Below are positions 8,930-18,758 of a stretch of DNA of 64,000 nt, in pieces. The notes under the pieces were generated by a model. It was given only the letters and a program-made list of their open reading frames with translations. It was not told where the DNA came from and made no database searches. This DNA comes from Enterobacter oligotrophicus (lineage in GTDB: Bacteria > Pseudomonadota > Gammaproteobacteria > Enterobacterales > Enterobacteriaceae): the NCBI RefSeq assembly GCF_009176645.1, contig NZ_AP019007.1, positions 3,844,001-3,908,000 on the forward strand, in the 5' to 3' direction. A program made the translations under genes and the position numbers. Within the stretch, counting starts at the first letter, position 1. The number at the start of each line of letters is the position of its first letter.

Positions 8930-10570
8930 ATGGCAAATCACAGCCGTGCAGGCCAACCTGCACAACAAAGCGATTTGATTAACGTCGCTCAACTGACCGC
9001 ACAGTATTACGTGCTGAAACCGGTCGTGGGCAACGCAGAACACGCAGTGAAGTTTGGTACATCTGGCCACCGTGGCGGCTCAGCTCGCCACAGCTTTAAC
9101 GAACCGCATATTCTGGCCATTGCTCAGGCCATCGCGGAAGAGCGCGCGAAAAATGGTATTACCGGTCCGTGCTATGTAGGGAAAGATACTCACGCGCTGT
9201 CAGAGCCTGCATTTATTTCTGTGCTGGAAGTGCTGGCCGCAAACGGTGTCGACGTGATTGTTCAGGAAAATAACGGTTTTACCCCGACGCCTGCGGTCTC
9301 GAATGCGATTCTGGTGCACAACAAAAAAGGCGGACCGCTGGCCGACGGCATCGTTATTACGCCGTCCCACAACCCGCCAGATGACGGTGGTATCAAATAC
9401 AATCCACCGAACGGTGGTCCGGCGGATACGAACGTCACGAAAGTGGTGGAAGACCGCGCAAACGCCCTGCTGGCGGATGGACTGAAAGGCGTCAAACGCA
9501 TTTCTCTGGATGCTGCCATGGCTTCTGGTCATGTAAAAGAGCAGGATCTGGTGCAACCTTTCGTGGAAGGGCTGGCGGATATCGTCGATATGGCGGCGAT
9601 CCAGAAAGCCGGTCTGAAGCTGGGTGTTGATCCGCTGGGCGGCTCCGGTATTGAATACTGGAAACGCATCGCCGAGCATTACAAACTGGATCTGACCATC
9701 GTGAACGATCACGTCGATCAGACCTTCCGCTTTATGCACCTGGACAAAGACGGCGCGATCCGTATGGACTGCTCCTCTGAGTGCGCAATGGCGGGCCTGC
9801 TGGCGCTGCGCGACAAATTCGATCTGGCGTTTGCTAACGACCCGGATTATGACCGTCACGGTATCGTCACGCCTGCGGGCCTGATGAACCCTAACCACTA
9901 TCTGGCCGTTGCCATCAACTACCTGTTCCAGCACCGCCCACAGTGGGGCAAAGAGGTCGCTGTCGGTAAGACGCTGGTTTCCTCGGCGATGATTGACCGC
10001 GTAGTTGACGCGCTGGGGCGTAAGCTGGTGGAAGTACCGGTCGGCTTCAAATGGTTTGTTGATGGGCTGCACGATGGCAGCTTTGGCTTCGGCGGTGAAG
10101 AGAGCGCGGGGGCATCCTTCCTGCGTTTCGATGGTACACCGTGGTCAACCGATAAAGACGGCATCATCATGTGCCTGCTGGCGGCGGAAATCACCGCAGT
10201 CACGGGTAAAAATCCACAGGAACATTACAACGAGCTGGCCGCACGTTTTGGCGCACCAAGCTATAACCGTATTCAGGCTGGCGCGACCTCTGCGCAGAAG
10301 GCGGCGTTGTCCAAACTCTCTCCGGAGATGGTGAGCGCAAGTACACTGGCAGGCGACCCGATCACCGCGCGTCTGACGGCTGCACCGGGTAACGGCGCGT
10401 CTATCGGTGGTCTGAAGGTGATGACCGAAAACGGCTGGTTCGCCGCGCGTCCATCCGGTACGGAAGATGCGTACAAAATCTACTGTGAAAGTTTCCTCGG
10501 CGACGAGCATCGTAAGCTGATTGAGAAAGAAGCGGTAGAGATCGTGAGTGAAGTGCTGAAAAACGCATAA
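8930..10570 (+). CDS. pgm: Phosphoglucomutase
   Basis: Interconverts glucose 1-phosphate and glucose 6-phosphate, linking galactose and maltose use and UDP-glucose synthesis to glycolysis. 546 residues, identical in length to E. coli. The phosphoserine loop [11 protein letters not shown] lies near residue 146, the magnesium loop DPDYDRHG near 305, the sugar-binding [10 protein letters not shown] near 390 and the phosphate-binding [10 protein letters not shown] near 510. I chose the ATG at 8930 ([10 protein letters not shown]), preceded by AGAAGGACC; a start seven codons upstream is possible but not family-like. The galactose genes that feed it are at the other end of the window. Confidence 0.97.
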   Translation: MANHSRAGQPAQQSDLINVAQLTAQYYVLKPVVGNAEHAVKFGTSGHRGGSARHSFNEPHILAIAQAIAEERAKNGITGPCYVGKDTHALSEPAFISVLEVLAANGVDVIVQENNGFTPTPAVSNAILVHNKKGGPLADGIVITPSHNPPDDGGIKYNPPNGGPADTNVTKVVEDRANALLADGLKGVKRISLDAAMASGHVKEQDLVQPFVEGLADIVDMAAIQKAGLKLGVDPLGGSGIEYWKRIAEHYKLDLTIVNDHVDQTFRFMHLDKDGAIRMDCSSECAMAGLLALRDKFDLAFANDPDYDRHGIVTPAGLMNPNHYLAVAINYLFQHRPQWGKEVAVGKTLVSSAMIDRVVDALGRKLVEVPVGFKWFVDGLHDGSFGFGGEESAGASFLRFDGTPWSTDKDGIIMCLLAAEITAVTGKNPQEHYNELAARFGAPSYNRIQAGATSAQKAALSKLSPEMVSASTLAGDPITARLTAAPGNGASIGGLKVMTENGWFAARPSGTEDAYKIYCESFLGDEHRKLIEKEAVEIVSEVLKNA

Positions 10571-10582
10571 GTGCGGTTTGTG

Positions 10583-10662
10583 TGCCGGGCGGCACTGCGT
10601 TTGCCCGGCCTACAACAACGCGCACAGGCCCGGTAAGCGCTAGCGCCACCGGGCTTTTTTTT
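10583..10662. repeat. BIME between the converging pgm and potE genes, likely two-way terminator
   Basis: Two REP-type units: one at 10583-10612 with arms GCCGGGC/GCCCGGC, and an inverse one at 10628-10655, followed by eight T. The T run overlaps the potE stop codon, so this repeat fills the whole gap and probably stops transcription from both sides. Confidence 0.75.
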
Positions 10663-11974
10663 AACTATGTTTATTCTTCAACTCAAACCTCGGTGACACC
10701 AGCCCGTACAGCGTCCAGCCCATAAAGGTCACCATCGCGCCATAGAGCATCGCTTCCTGGCCGGAAGAGTAGAGCGCGTAGAAGCTGTAAATTGCCCCAA
10801 TCAGCGCCACGATATTTGCCGCCCGCGCTTTGCGTGGATCGACCTTCGCCACCTTCTGAATGATCACCAGCGCCGCCATCGACAAAATGTACGGAATGAT
10901 ATTGGTCACCACCGCCAGATTAACGAGCACGTTGAACTGACTGTTCAGCGACGGGCTGATGGTCATCAGCGACAAACCACTCTGGAAGATGACAATCGCC
11001 AGCATCCCCTGCACCGGTGCATCCGCTTTGGTCACGCGGGAGAAGATTTTCGGGAAATAGCCTTCGTCAGCCGAGGATTTAAACACCTGAGCAATGGTGA
11101 ACTGCCAGCCGAGAAGTGAGCCGCAGCAGGACATCACCATTAGCCCCATGATCACTTTCCCGACTTCCGGGGTGAACATCTGCGCAAACGCCAGCCCGAA
11201 CGGTGCGGTGGAGTTAGCAAGATCCATGTTTGGCACAATTCCCGCAATCACGTTGGTCGAGACGATATAGATCACCGCCGCCCCCAGCGTTCCGCCGAGT
11301 ACCGCGATCGGTACGTTCTTCTCCGGGTTCTCCACCACTTCTGCGTTTGCACAGGCCGATTCCAGGCCGAGGAAAGCCCACAGCGTCATGGCGATGGACG
11401 AGCCTACCGCCGTGAAGAACGGCACATGGTGTGGGTTCCAGGAGTTTGCATACAGCGTCGGGCTAAACCAGAACCAGCCGATGATGCACAACCCCACGAC
11501 CGGGATAATCACGCCCCAGACGGTAATGCTGCTGATCTGCCCGGTGATGCGCGCCCCGCCAAAGTTGGCGACGGTGCAAATCCACAGCACGCCAATGGTC
11601 GCCAGCCCAATTTGTACCGGGCTGAGCGTCGCACCAAACAGTTCCGTACCGTAACCGACCGCTGAAATGGCAATCGCCACGTTGGCGATCAGCAGTGACA
11701 CGCCGTAGGTATAGTTGGCCATAAAGTTGCCGGACTTACCGAACGCATACTCCGCATAGCCACCCATCCCGCCGGACTTGCGGCTGAACATTCCGCATTT
11801 GGCGAAAGCCCATGCCAGCGCCATTGAGCCCACGGCGGTCACCAGCCAGGAGATAATCGAAATCGTTCCGACTTCAGCCAGCTTGGTGGGCAGCATAATG
11901 ATCCCGGACCCCATCATGTTCACCATGGTGAGGATGGTCAGTTGCACTACGCCCATCTTATTAGATTTGCTCAT
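10661..11974 (-). CDS. potE: Putrescine-ornithine antiporter
   Basis: Inner-membrane APC-family transporter exchanging external ornithine for putrescine made by SpeF, contributing to acid resistance. 437 residues (E. coli 439) with about 12 hydrophobic segments. The first-helix motif GSGIIMLPTKLAEVG (near residue 22) and the GLESACANAEVV region (near 205) are family hallmarks. Its ATG overlaps the speF TGA by four bases (ATGA), and AAAGGAGAAAAA inside speF serves as ribosome site, so the pair is one coupled operon. Confidence 0.97.
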   Translation of the reverse strand: MSKSNKMGVVQLTILTMVNMMGSGIIMLPTKLAEVGTISIISWLVTAVGSMALAWAFAKCGMFSRKSGGMGGYAEYAFGKSGNFMANYTYGVSLLIANVAIAISAVGYGTELFGATLSPVQIGLATIGVLWICTVANFGGARITGQISSITVWGVIIPVVGLCIIGWFWFSPTLYANSWNPHHVPFFTAVGSSIAMTLWAFLGLESACANAEVVENPEKNVPIAVLGGTLGAAVIYIVSTNVIAGIVPNMDLANSTAPFGLAFAQMFTPEVGKVIMGLMVMSCCGSLLGWQFTIAQVFKSSADEGYFPKIFSRVTKADAPVQGMLAIVIFQSGLSLMTISPSLNSQFNVLVNLAVVTNIIPYILSMAALVIIQKVAKVDPRKARAANIVALIGAIYSFYALYSSGQEAMLYGAMVTFMGWTLYGLVSPRFELKNKHS

Positions 11975-14169
11975 AATTTTTCTCCTTTCAGCAGCGATGG
12001 CTGAGCGGCGGGTTGCTTAATGACGTAGCAGCGAACCTGTTTGCGACCGTCGCACTCTTCGACGTAGACCCCCTGCAGTTCCGGTGCAAATCCCGGCAGC
12101 AGGTTGATGCCTTCTTCCAGCGCCGCAAAGTAGCGCAATACTGAACCGCCCCAGACTTCACCAGGAACTACACACAGCACACCCGGTGGGTAAGGAAGCG
12201 CGCCTTCGGCGGCAATTCTGCCTTCTGCATCTCGCAGTGAAACCAGCTCCACTTCGCCACGCAGATAGGCATAGTTCGCCTCCTGCGGACTCATCACCAC
12301 GCGTGGGAAATGAGACTTACGGAACATCTCTTTCTGCAGCTGTTTAACGTTGTTGCGGGCATACAGGTCATGCATCTCCTGGCAAATCTGGCGCAGGGTG
12401 TAATCGGCATAACGTTCCGGATGCTGTTTGTAGAGAGAAGGCAGAACGTCTTTCAGCGGCACATCGCTCTGGAGCAATTTTTCGAAGCGCACCAGTTGGG
12501 CAACCAGCTGCTGCAGCTTGCCCATATCCTCTGCAGGCGTGAGCAGGAACAGGATGGAGTTGAGATCGCATTTCTCCGGTACAATGCCGTTTTCACGCAG
12601 GAAGTTGGCGAGGATGGTGGCGGGCACGCCGAAATCTTCATACTCACCGGTACGGGCGTTAATGCCCGGCGTGGTCAGCAGCAGCTTGCACGGGTCGATA
12701 AAATACTGGTGCTCGGCGTAGCCTTCAAAAGCGTGCCAGCGTTCACCCGGCACAAAGTGGAAGAAGCGCAGATCGGTTGCAATCTCCGCCGTGTCCCAGC
12801 TTTCCCACGCCCGGCCATCTACCGTCTCCGGCACAAACGGACGGATAAACTGGCAGTTCTGCAGGATCAGCTTGCGCGCCTCAATGCCCGTGACAACACA
12901 ATCCATCCACATGTTGCGCCCGCTCTGGCCTTCATGCATACGGGCGTTGATGTCCAGGGCGGCAAACAGCGGATAGAACGGGCTGGTAGAGGCGTGCATC
13001 ATAAAGGCGTTGTTGAGACGCTTGTGGGGGACATAGCGCTGCTGGCCTTTGATATGGCTGTCTTTTTTGTGGATCTGCGAGGTTTGTGAGAAACCGGCCT
13101 GCTGTTTATGCACAGATTGCGTGACCAGAATGCCCGGATCGTTCTCGTTCAGCTCCAGCAACAGCGGCGAGCAATCGGCCATCATCGGGATAAATTGCTC
13201 GTAACCCACCCAGGCGGAGTCAAACAGGATGTAATCACACAGATGACCAATCTTATCCACCACCTGACGGGCGTTATAGATTGTGCCATCGTAGGTGCCA
13301 AGCTGGATCACCGCCAGACGGAACGGACGTTCATCGCGTGCGCGCCCTGGCGCGACTTCTGACACCAGCTCGCGCAGGTAGCTCTCTTCAAAGCAGTGGG
13401 CGTCGATCCCGCCGATAAAGCCATACGGGTTGCGCGCGGTTTCCAGATAGACGGGCGTTGCGCCCGCCTGCAGCAGTGCGCCGTGGTGGTTGGATTTATG
13501 GTTGTTGCGATCGAACAGCACCAGGTCACCGGGCGTCAGCAGGGCATTGAGTACCACTTTGTTGGAGGATGACGTCCCGTTCAGCACAAAGTAAGTTTTA
13601 TCGGCATTAAAAACTTTCGCCGCATGCTGCTGCGCGATGCACGGTGCGCCTTCGTGAATCAGCAAATCACCCATTGCCACATCGGCGTTACACAGGTCAG
13701 AGCGGAAAAGCGTTTCGCCAAAGAAATCGACGAACTGGTTACCGGCAGGATGACGGCGGAAGAACTGGCCCCCCTGATGCCCAGGGCAGTCAAACGCGCT
13801 GTTGCCCTGTTTAACGTAGTCGACCAGGGCGCGAAAGAACGGCGGGCGAAGCTGGGTTTCATACTTCAGCGCTGCCGCTTCCAGCTGGCGTCCATAGAAA
13901 TCGTTGCTGGTGTCAGAACACTCAAAAACGCCATGAATACGCGACAGGTACTCTGCCGGGACAATTTCTTCTTTATGTGTGGCAATAAAAACAGGAATAT
14001 CGAATCCGGTTGCTTCAATTTCGTCTATCGCACCATGGGAAATATCGCTGACCGCCAGCACTACGGCGGCAACATCAATATAATCTGTTGCGCTGAGATC
14101 CACCATTTCACGATGCGTGGTAAAGCAATCAGGGCAGGCACGACTGGCGGCAATTTTTAAATTTTTCAT
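11971..14169 (-). CDS. speF: Inducible ornithine decarboxylase
   Basis: PLP enzyme turning ornithine into putrescine and CO2, consuming a proton at low pH. 732 residues as in E. coli. The N-terminal wing domain precedes a fold type I core in which SVHKQQAGFSQTSQIH (near residue 355) carries the PLP lysine; DSAWVGYEQF lies upstream and the C-terminal domain ends with KGEKL. It is followed by potE with a 4-base overlap and preceded by leader gene speFL 256 bases upstream. In relatives, ornithine sensed by SpeFL controls Rho-dependent termination in this leader. Confidence 0.98.
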   Translation of the reverse strand: MKNLKIAASRACPDCFTTHREMVDLSATDYIDVAAVVLAVSDISHGAIDEIEATGFDIPVFIATHKEEIVPAEYLSRIHGVFECSDTSNDFYGRQLEAAALKYETQLRPPFFRALVDYVKQGNSAFDCPGHQGGQFFRRHPAGNQFVDFFGETLFRSDLCNADVAMGDLLIHEGAPCIAQQHAAKVFNADKTYFVLNGTSSSNKVVLNALLTPGDLVLFDRNNHKSNHHGALLQAGATPVYLETARNPYGFIGGIDAHCFEESYLRELVSEVAPGRARDERPFRLAVIQLGTYDGTIYNARQVVDKIGHLCDYILFDSAWVGYEQFIPMMADCSPLLLELNENDPGILVTQSVHKQQAGFSQTSQIHKKDSHIKGQQRYVPHKRLNNAFMMHASTSPFYPLFAALDINARMHEGQSGRNMWMDCVVTGIEARKLILQNCQFIRPFVPETVDGRAWESWDTAEIATDLRFFHFVPGERWHAFEGYAEHQYFIDPCKLLLTTPGINARTGEYEDFGVPATILANFLRENGIVPEKCDLNSILFLLTPAEDMGKLQQLVAQLVRFEKLLQSDVPLKDVLPSLYKQHPERYADYTLRQICQEMHDLYARNNVKQLQKEMFRKSHFPRVVMSPQEANYAYLRGEVELVSLRDAEGRIAAEGALPYPPGVLCVVPGEVWGGSVLRYFAALEEGINLLPGFAPELQGVYVEECDGRKQVRCYVIKQPAAQPSLLKGEKL

Positions 14170-14425
14170 CTTTATCTCTTTATTTAAGGCAATATGAGTC
14201 CCTCGATTTCTCGTAAAAAAGAAATCGATATTTTTACCGGGAAAAAAGCAAAGCGTGGCCGCTGATCCGAAAATCAGAGAATGGCATTTGCAGAGTAAAA
14301 TCCAGTCCGCCCGGTTACAGATAAGTCTGGATCAAGAGAAATGAGCGCACGAGTTCACAGGCAATTGCCTGTAAAATAAAACGTTTCAGGATGACCTGTA
14401 AGCAGATGCGCCAGAAGTCGAAGGA

Positions 14426-14530
14426 CTACCGGGCGTTGAAGAGATGAAAGTCAAAACAGTTACGGTGGGCAAACATCATAATATGCGTTGTTCGCCTTAT
14501 ATGGGGCATTAAACGATTGTTGTTTTCCAT
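14426..14530 (-). CDS. speFL: SpeFL, ornithine-sensing leader peptide of speF
   Basis: A 34-residue peptide beginning MENNNRLMPHIRRTTHIMMF and ending in FNAR. It matches in length and pattern the speF leader peptide (orf34/speFL) of E. coli and Salmonella, in which bound ornithine stalls the ribosome near the end and lets speF-potE be transcribed. I chose the ATG at 14530 because AAAGGA precedes it at good spacing; the 26 upstream in-frame codons are unrelated. The 256-base gap to speF is the expected control region. Confidence 0.9.
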   Translation of the reverse strand: MENNNRLMPHIRRTTHIMMFAHRNCFDFHLFNAR

Positions 14531-14808
14531 GCTTATTTTCCTTTCAGTAATTGAAAGCATGGTCATTTTATCCAGGAAAAGGCGATTAACTGTGAGGCAG
14601 ATCACCATTAACCGATCATTTCAGAAATAAATATTCGTTTATGATGAATATCTCAGATCAAAATGCTGTTTTGTTTGGATTGTGTTAATGATGTGTTTTT
14701 TTAATGTTTTTTATGCGGAGAAATAAGGCCTGAGATAATCAGTTGATTTATTTTGTGGATATTTTAAATCGGTTTAAATTATTATTTAGCGCAGAAGTGA
14801 ATAATTAT
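14531..14808. other. AT-rich gap between speFL and kdpE
   Basis: 278 bases, strongly A/T-rich, holding the presumed speF leader promoter (minus strand) and the untranslated end of kdpE. I see no gene, repeat or clear hairpin with a T run. Confidence 0.5.
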
Positions 14809-15486
14809 TCAAAGCATAAACCGATAACCGATACCGGTTTCAGTTAATAAATGGCGAGGGCGCGCGGGGTCGACTTCGAGTTTCTGACGAAGGTGTCCCA
14901 TATAAATGCGTAAATAATGACTATGCTCGACAGCATTAGGCCCCCATACCTGGCTTAGCAGCTGGCGTTGGGTGAGCACTTTACCGTGGTTGTTAAGCAG
15001 AACGGCAAGCAGACGAAACTCGATAGGGGTCAGGTGGATCTCTTCTTCACCACGGGCGATGCGCCGCGCGGCGAGATCGACCCGAATGTCACCAAATGTA
15101 TAAACCGGATCGGATGACACTATTGCGTTGTGGCGGCGTAATGCTACGCGAAGACGCGCCTGCAGTTCACCAATGCCAAAAGGTTTGATCAGATAATCAT
15201 CTGCTCCGGCATCCAGCGCGGCGATTTTATCCGTCTCTTCGGTACGGGCTGAGAGCACCAGAATCGGCATCTGACTCCACTGACGCACTTCGCGAATAAA
15301 ATCGATACCGTCACCATCCGGTAGTCCCAGATCGAGGATAACCAGGTCCGGCTTGCGGGTAGCGGCCTCGATCAGCCCCCGCTGCAGCGTCCCCGCATCA
15401 TGAACGCGCAAACCGTCGCCTTCCAGCGCAGCACGCAGAAAGCGACTAATGGCGAGTTCATCTTCAACAATCAGAACGTTAATCAC
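14809..15486 (-). CDS. kdpE: KdpE response regulator
   Basis: OmpR/PhoB-type regulator, 225 residues as in E. coli. The receiver domain has acidic residues EDE near residue 8, phosphorylated Asp in VILDLGLPDGDG (about Asp52) and Lys in YLIKPFG near 104. The winged-helix DNA-binding domain ends RHLLTETGIGYRFML. It is the cognate partner of KdpD and activates kdpFABC when potassium is scarce or turgor falls. The start overlaps the kdpD stop by four bases, indicating coupling. No terminator is visible after its stop. Confidence 0.97.
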   Translation of the reverse strand: MINVLIVEDELAISRFLRAALEGDGLRVHDAGTLQRGLIEAATRKPDLVILDLGLPDGDGIDFIREVRQWSQMPILVLSARTEETDKIAALDAGADDYLIKPFGIGELQARLRVALRRHNAIVSSDPVYTFGDIRVDLAARRIARGEEEIHLTPIEFRLLAVLLNNHGKVLTQRQLLSQVWGPNAVEHSHYLRIYMGHLRQKLEVDPARPRHLLTETGIGYRFML

Positions 15487-18170
15487 AAATCCTCTGATAA
15501 TTCATCAAGTTCTGGCGGGGCATCCAGTGGAAGTGTAACACAAAAACGCGCGCCGCCTTCCGGGCGGTTTTCCGCTGAAATGGTCCCGCCGTGTACATCG
15601 ACGATGGCCTGGCAAATCGCCAGACCCAGCCCGACGCCAGGGATAGCGGACTCTTTATTTCCACGGGCAAACTTCTCAAAAATAGCGTGCTCCTGCCCGG
15701 CCGGAATGCCAGGGCCAGTGTCCCAGACTTCCAGCTGTAACGCCTGCTTTTGCACTGTCGCATTGATACCAATCTGCGCCTTCGCTCCCGCATATTTGCC
15801 AGCATTTTCCAGCAGATTAATCAGGACGCGCTCAAACAGCGGACCATCTACGTGAATCAATGTCAGCGGTTCAGGCATATTCAGCGCGATATGGCGGCCG
15901 CCCAGTCCAGGCTCCAGCATTTTTAATGCGCTGCCGACGACTTCCTCCAGCGTCAGCCACTCTTTTTTGAGGTTGAAACCGCCCGACTGAATGCGTGCCA
16001 TATCCAGCAGGTTGTTCACCAGACGCGTCGTGTTCAGCACATGCTGGCGGATCTCGCTGGCCTGCATTGCATGTTTTGACCCTTCAGCCGCCAGATCCAG
16101 CGTCAGAATTTCAGACTGACCAAACAGCACGGTGAGCGGGGTGCGCAGGTCGTGAGAGAGCGCCGCCAGCAAGGCGTTACGAATACTTTCGCGCTCGCTC
16201 GCCAGCCGCGCCTGCTCTTCGCTGGCGGTGAGTGCCAGCCGTTCAAGGGCGTTGGCGACCAGCAGGGTAAAGGTCTCCAGCAGACGTTGCTGCTCGGGGA
16301 TCATCAACTGGCGCAAATTGGCGGGCTCCACAATGACCAGCCCCTGAATTTTGTCTGCGCTGCGTAGCGGCAGGATTTGATAAGGCACGCCCGGCAGGGT
16401 GTCCGTACCTGCGCCTGCGGGCAGTCCTTTATCAAAACTCCAGCGCGCAATGGCTTCATCCCAGGGCGTCATACCGGAGGCGGAAGTCAGTGGACGAAGA
16501 TTGCCCTGCTCGTCAGGGAGCAAAATGAGGTTACTGGCGTGAAACGTTGAGCGGATAAATTGCTCGCTTGTGTGCACGATATCCAGCGGCGTTCGACCCA
16601 CCGCCAGCGATTTGGACATCTCATACAGATGGCGCGTGCGCTGTTCGCGGTAGCGGGCGATACGAGCCTGATAACGCACGCCAGCCGTCAGATTCCCGAT
16701 CACCAGCCCGACGGTGAGCATCACACCAAAGGTAAGAATGTACTGCACATCCGACACGGCAAGTGTCCCGCGCGGGGCAATAAAAAACAGATCGAAACTG
16801 ATGACGTTAATCACCGTAGCCAGTACCGACGGCCAGCGTCCGTAAAAGAGCGCGACCACGACCACGCCCAGCAGGTAGATCATCACCAGATTGGCGGCAT
16901 CGAAAGCGATCAGCCACTGGCTGGCAATCACCGTAATCAGGGCGCAGAGCACTACGGCGACCAGACAGCCGCGGATCTGAATGCGCCATTTCTCGCCAAA
17001 GGCGCGGGCGTCCGGCGCACGGTTTGGCAGGGGCGTTGGTTTATCATCCAGCGCGACGATCACCAAATCCAGATCGGGCGCGCGGCGGGCCAGCCTGTCG
17101 GCAAAAGATTCACGGCTAAACCAGCGGCGATGCTGACGACGGCCAATGACAATCTTGCCCAGATTATGCTCACGGGCGTAACGCAGGATGGCTTTATCTT
17201 CCGCAGGATCGGAGAGCGTGGCGGTTTCGGCCCCCAGCTCCTGCGCCAGGCGTAGCGATGCCAGAATGGCGCGGCGCTGGTTTTCAGGCAAAGCGTGGAG
17301 CTGCGGCGTTTCAACGTACACCGCATGCCAGACGCTGCCGAATTTCGCGGCAAGCCGGGCGGCGGTGCGGACCAGTTTTTCATTGCCGCTGCCGTGACCA
17401 ATGCATAACAGAATGGCATCCCGCGTATGCCAGACGCGTTCCTGCCCCTGCAGATCACGCCAGGCTCGCATCTGGTCATCAACGCGATCGGCGGTGCGGC
17501 GTAAGGCCAGCTCGCGCAGGGCGATGAGGTTGCCTTTGCGGAAAAAATGTTCGATGGCGCGTTCGGCCTGGCCTGCGATATAGACTTTGCCTTCATGCAG
17601 GCGCTGGCGCAGGTCGTCTGGCGGCAGATCGACCAGTACCACTTCATCGGCAGAATCAAAGAACGGATCGGGCACGGTCTCCCGCACCTGAATGCCGGTC
17701 ACGCCGCTGACCACGTCGTTCAGGCTTTCCAGATGCTGAACATTCACCGTGGTGAAGACGTCAATGCCAGCTTCAAGTAACTCTTCAACATCCTGCCAGC
17801 GTTTCGGGTGGCGCGAGCCTGGCGCGTTGCTGTGCGCCAGTTCATCCATCAGGATAAGGGCAGGACGGCGGGCAAGGGCAGCGTCGAGATCGAACTCCGC
17901 CACCAGCCGACCACGATGGTTAATTCGGCGGGGCGGCTGCGTGGCAAGTCCCGCCAGCAGCGCCGCCGTCTCTTTGCGGCCGTGGGTTTCCACTACGCCG
18001 ATCAGAATATCAAGCCCCTGCGCCCGTAGCCGCTGTGCTTCCGTCAGCATGGCGAACGTTTTACCGACACCCGCACAGGCACCGAAGAAGATTTTCAGTT
18101 TGCCGCGATGGGCTTCAGCCGTCTGTTCGAGCAGCCTGTCCGGGTCCGGGCGCATGGGCTCGTCGGTCAT
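15483..18170 (-). CDS. kdpD: KdpD sensor histidine kinase
   Basis: Membrane sensor for low potassium/osmotic stress, 895 residues (E. coli 894). In order: a cytosolic KdpD domain with the nucleotide-binding loop GACAGVGKTFAML (near residue 30); a universal-stress-like domain (about 250-370); four closely spaced membrane helices (about 400-500); a GAF-like segment; the dimer/phosphoacceptor helix ALSHDLRTPLTVL with the His near 674; and an ATPase domain with N-box ENAGKYA and G-box GVGLGLAICQ. It begins directly after the kdpC stop (TAAATG) and overlaps kdpE by four bases. Confidence 0.97.
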   Translation of the reverse strand: MTDEPMRPDPDRLLEQTAEAHRGKLKIFFGACAGVGKTFAMLTEAQRLRAQGLDILIGVVETHGRKETAALLAGLATQPPRRINHRGRLVAEFDLDAALARRPALILMDELAHSNAPGSRHPKRWQDVEELLEAGIDVFTTVNVQHLESLNDVVSGVTGIQVRETVPDPFFDSADEVVLVDLPPDDLRQRLHEGKVYIAGQAERAIEHFFRKGNLIALRELALRRTADRVDDQMRAWRDLQGQERVWHTRDAILLCIGHGSGNEKLVRTAARLAAKFGSVWHAVYVETPQLHALPENQRRAILASLRLAQELGAETATLSDPAEDKAILRYAREHNLGKIVIGRRQHRRWFSRESFADRLARRAPDLDLVIVALDDKPTPLPNRAPDARAFGEKWRIQIRGCLVAVVLCALITVIASQWLIAFDAANLVMIYLLGVVVVALFYGRWPSVLATVINVISFDLFFIAPRGTLAVSDVQYILTFGVMLTVGLVIGNLTAGVRYQARIARYREQRTRHLYEMSKSLAVGRTPLDIVHTSEQFIRSTFHASNLILLPDEQGNLRPLTSASGMTPWDEAIARWSFDKGLPAGAGTDTLPGVPYQILPLRSADKIQGLVIVEPANLRQLMIPEQQRLLETFTLLVANALERLALTASEEQARLASERESIRNALLAALSHDLRTPLTVLFGQSEILTLDLAAEGSKHAMQASEIRQHVLNTTRLVNNLLDMARIQSGGFNLKKEWLTLEEVVGSALKMLEPGLGGRHIALNMPEPLTLIHVDGPLFERVLINLLENAGKYAGAKAQIGINATVQKQALQLEVWDTGPGIPAGQEHAIFEKFARGNKESAIPGVGLGLAICQAIVDVHGGTISAENRPEGGARFCVTLPLDAPPELDELSEDL

Positions 18171-18746
18171 TTAGTTTTTCCTTAGCGCGTCCAGCGCCAG
18201 ATTCAGCTCAACAATGTTCACTACCGGCATGCCGATGAAACTGACCAGCGGTTGTTGCGTATGCTCTGCGACCAGCTGGCTCACCTGTTCGGTGGTTAAC
18301 TGACGGGCCACAGCGACGCGCGGAATTTGCCAGGCCACAGCGTCGGGCGTCAGGCTATAGTCCAGCCCGCTGGCTGAAGCGGTCACCAGCTCCACAGGCA
18401 CCTCACGGCTGGCCTGCGGATTGGCAGCGCGCAGGGACGCTACGCGCTCAGCAATGGCGTTGTCCAGTTCCGGGTTGCTGCCCGCAAGATTACTGCCGCC
18501 CGATGCCATCGGATTATACGGGCTTTCGGCAGTGGCGGAAGGGCGTCCCTGGAAGTAGCGGGCATCCGTAAAGTTCTGCCCAATCAGGCGCGAGCCGCGG
18601 TTCTCTCCATTCTGGATAATCAGCGAGCCGTTTGCCTGGTCCGTGAACCACCACTGACCCAGCATGGTGGTCACCAGCGGGTAAAGTCCGCCGGTTATCA
18701 AAGACAGCAGAATAAACAAAAGTATAGCGGGGCGTAACATCGTCAT
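18171..18746 (-). CDS. kdpC: KdpC subunit of the potassium-transporting ATPase
   Basis: Single-span membrane subunit that stabilises the KdpFABC complex and helps nucleotide binding by KdpB. With the ATG at 18746 it has 191 residues (E. coli 190). One N-terminal helix ([20 protein letters not shown]) precedes a periplasmic domain with the conserved [16 protein letters not shown]. Starts at GTG 18755 and ATG 18740 are also in frame; I prefer 18746 because AAAGGTGAAGCAA gives the best ribosome-site spacing. It lies between kdpB and kdpD on one transcript. Confidence 0.95.
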   Translation of the reverse strand: MTMLRPAILLFILLSLITGGLYPLVTTMLGQWWFTDQANGSLIIQNGENRGSRLIGQNFTDARYFQGRPSATAESPYNPMASGGSNLAGSNPELDNAIAERVASLRAANPQASREVPVELVTASASGLDYSLTPDAVAWQIPRVAVARQLTTEQVSQLVAEHTQQPLVSFIGMPVVNIVELNLALDALRKN

Positions 18747-18758
18747 TTGCTTCACCTT

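Noticed and set aside
12310..13089. 259-codon plus-strand frame opposite speF
   Set aside because: Antisense shadow of speF.
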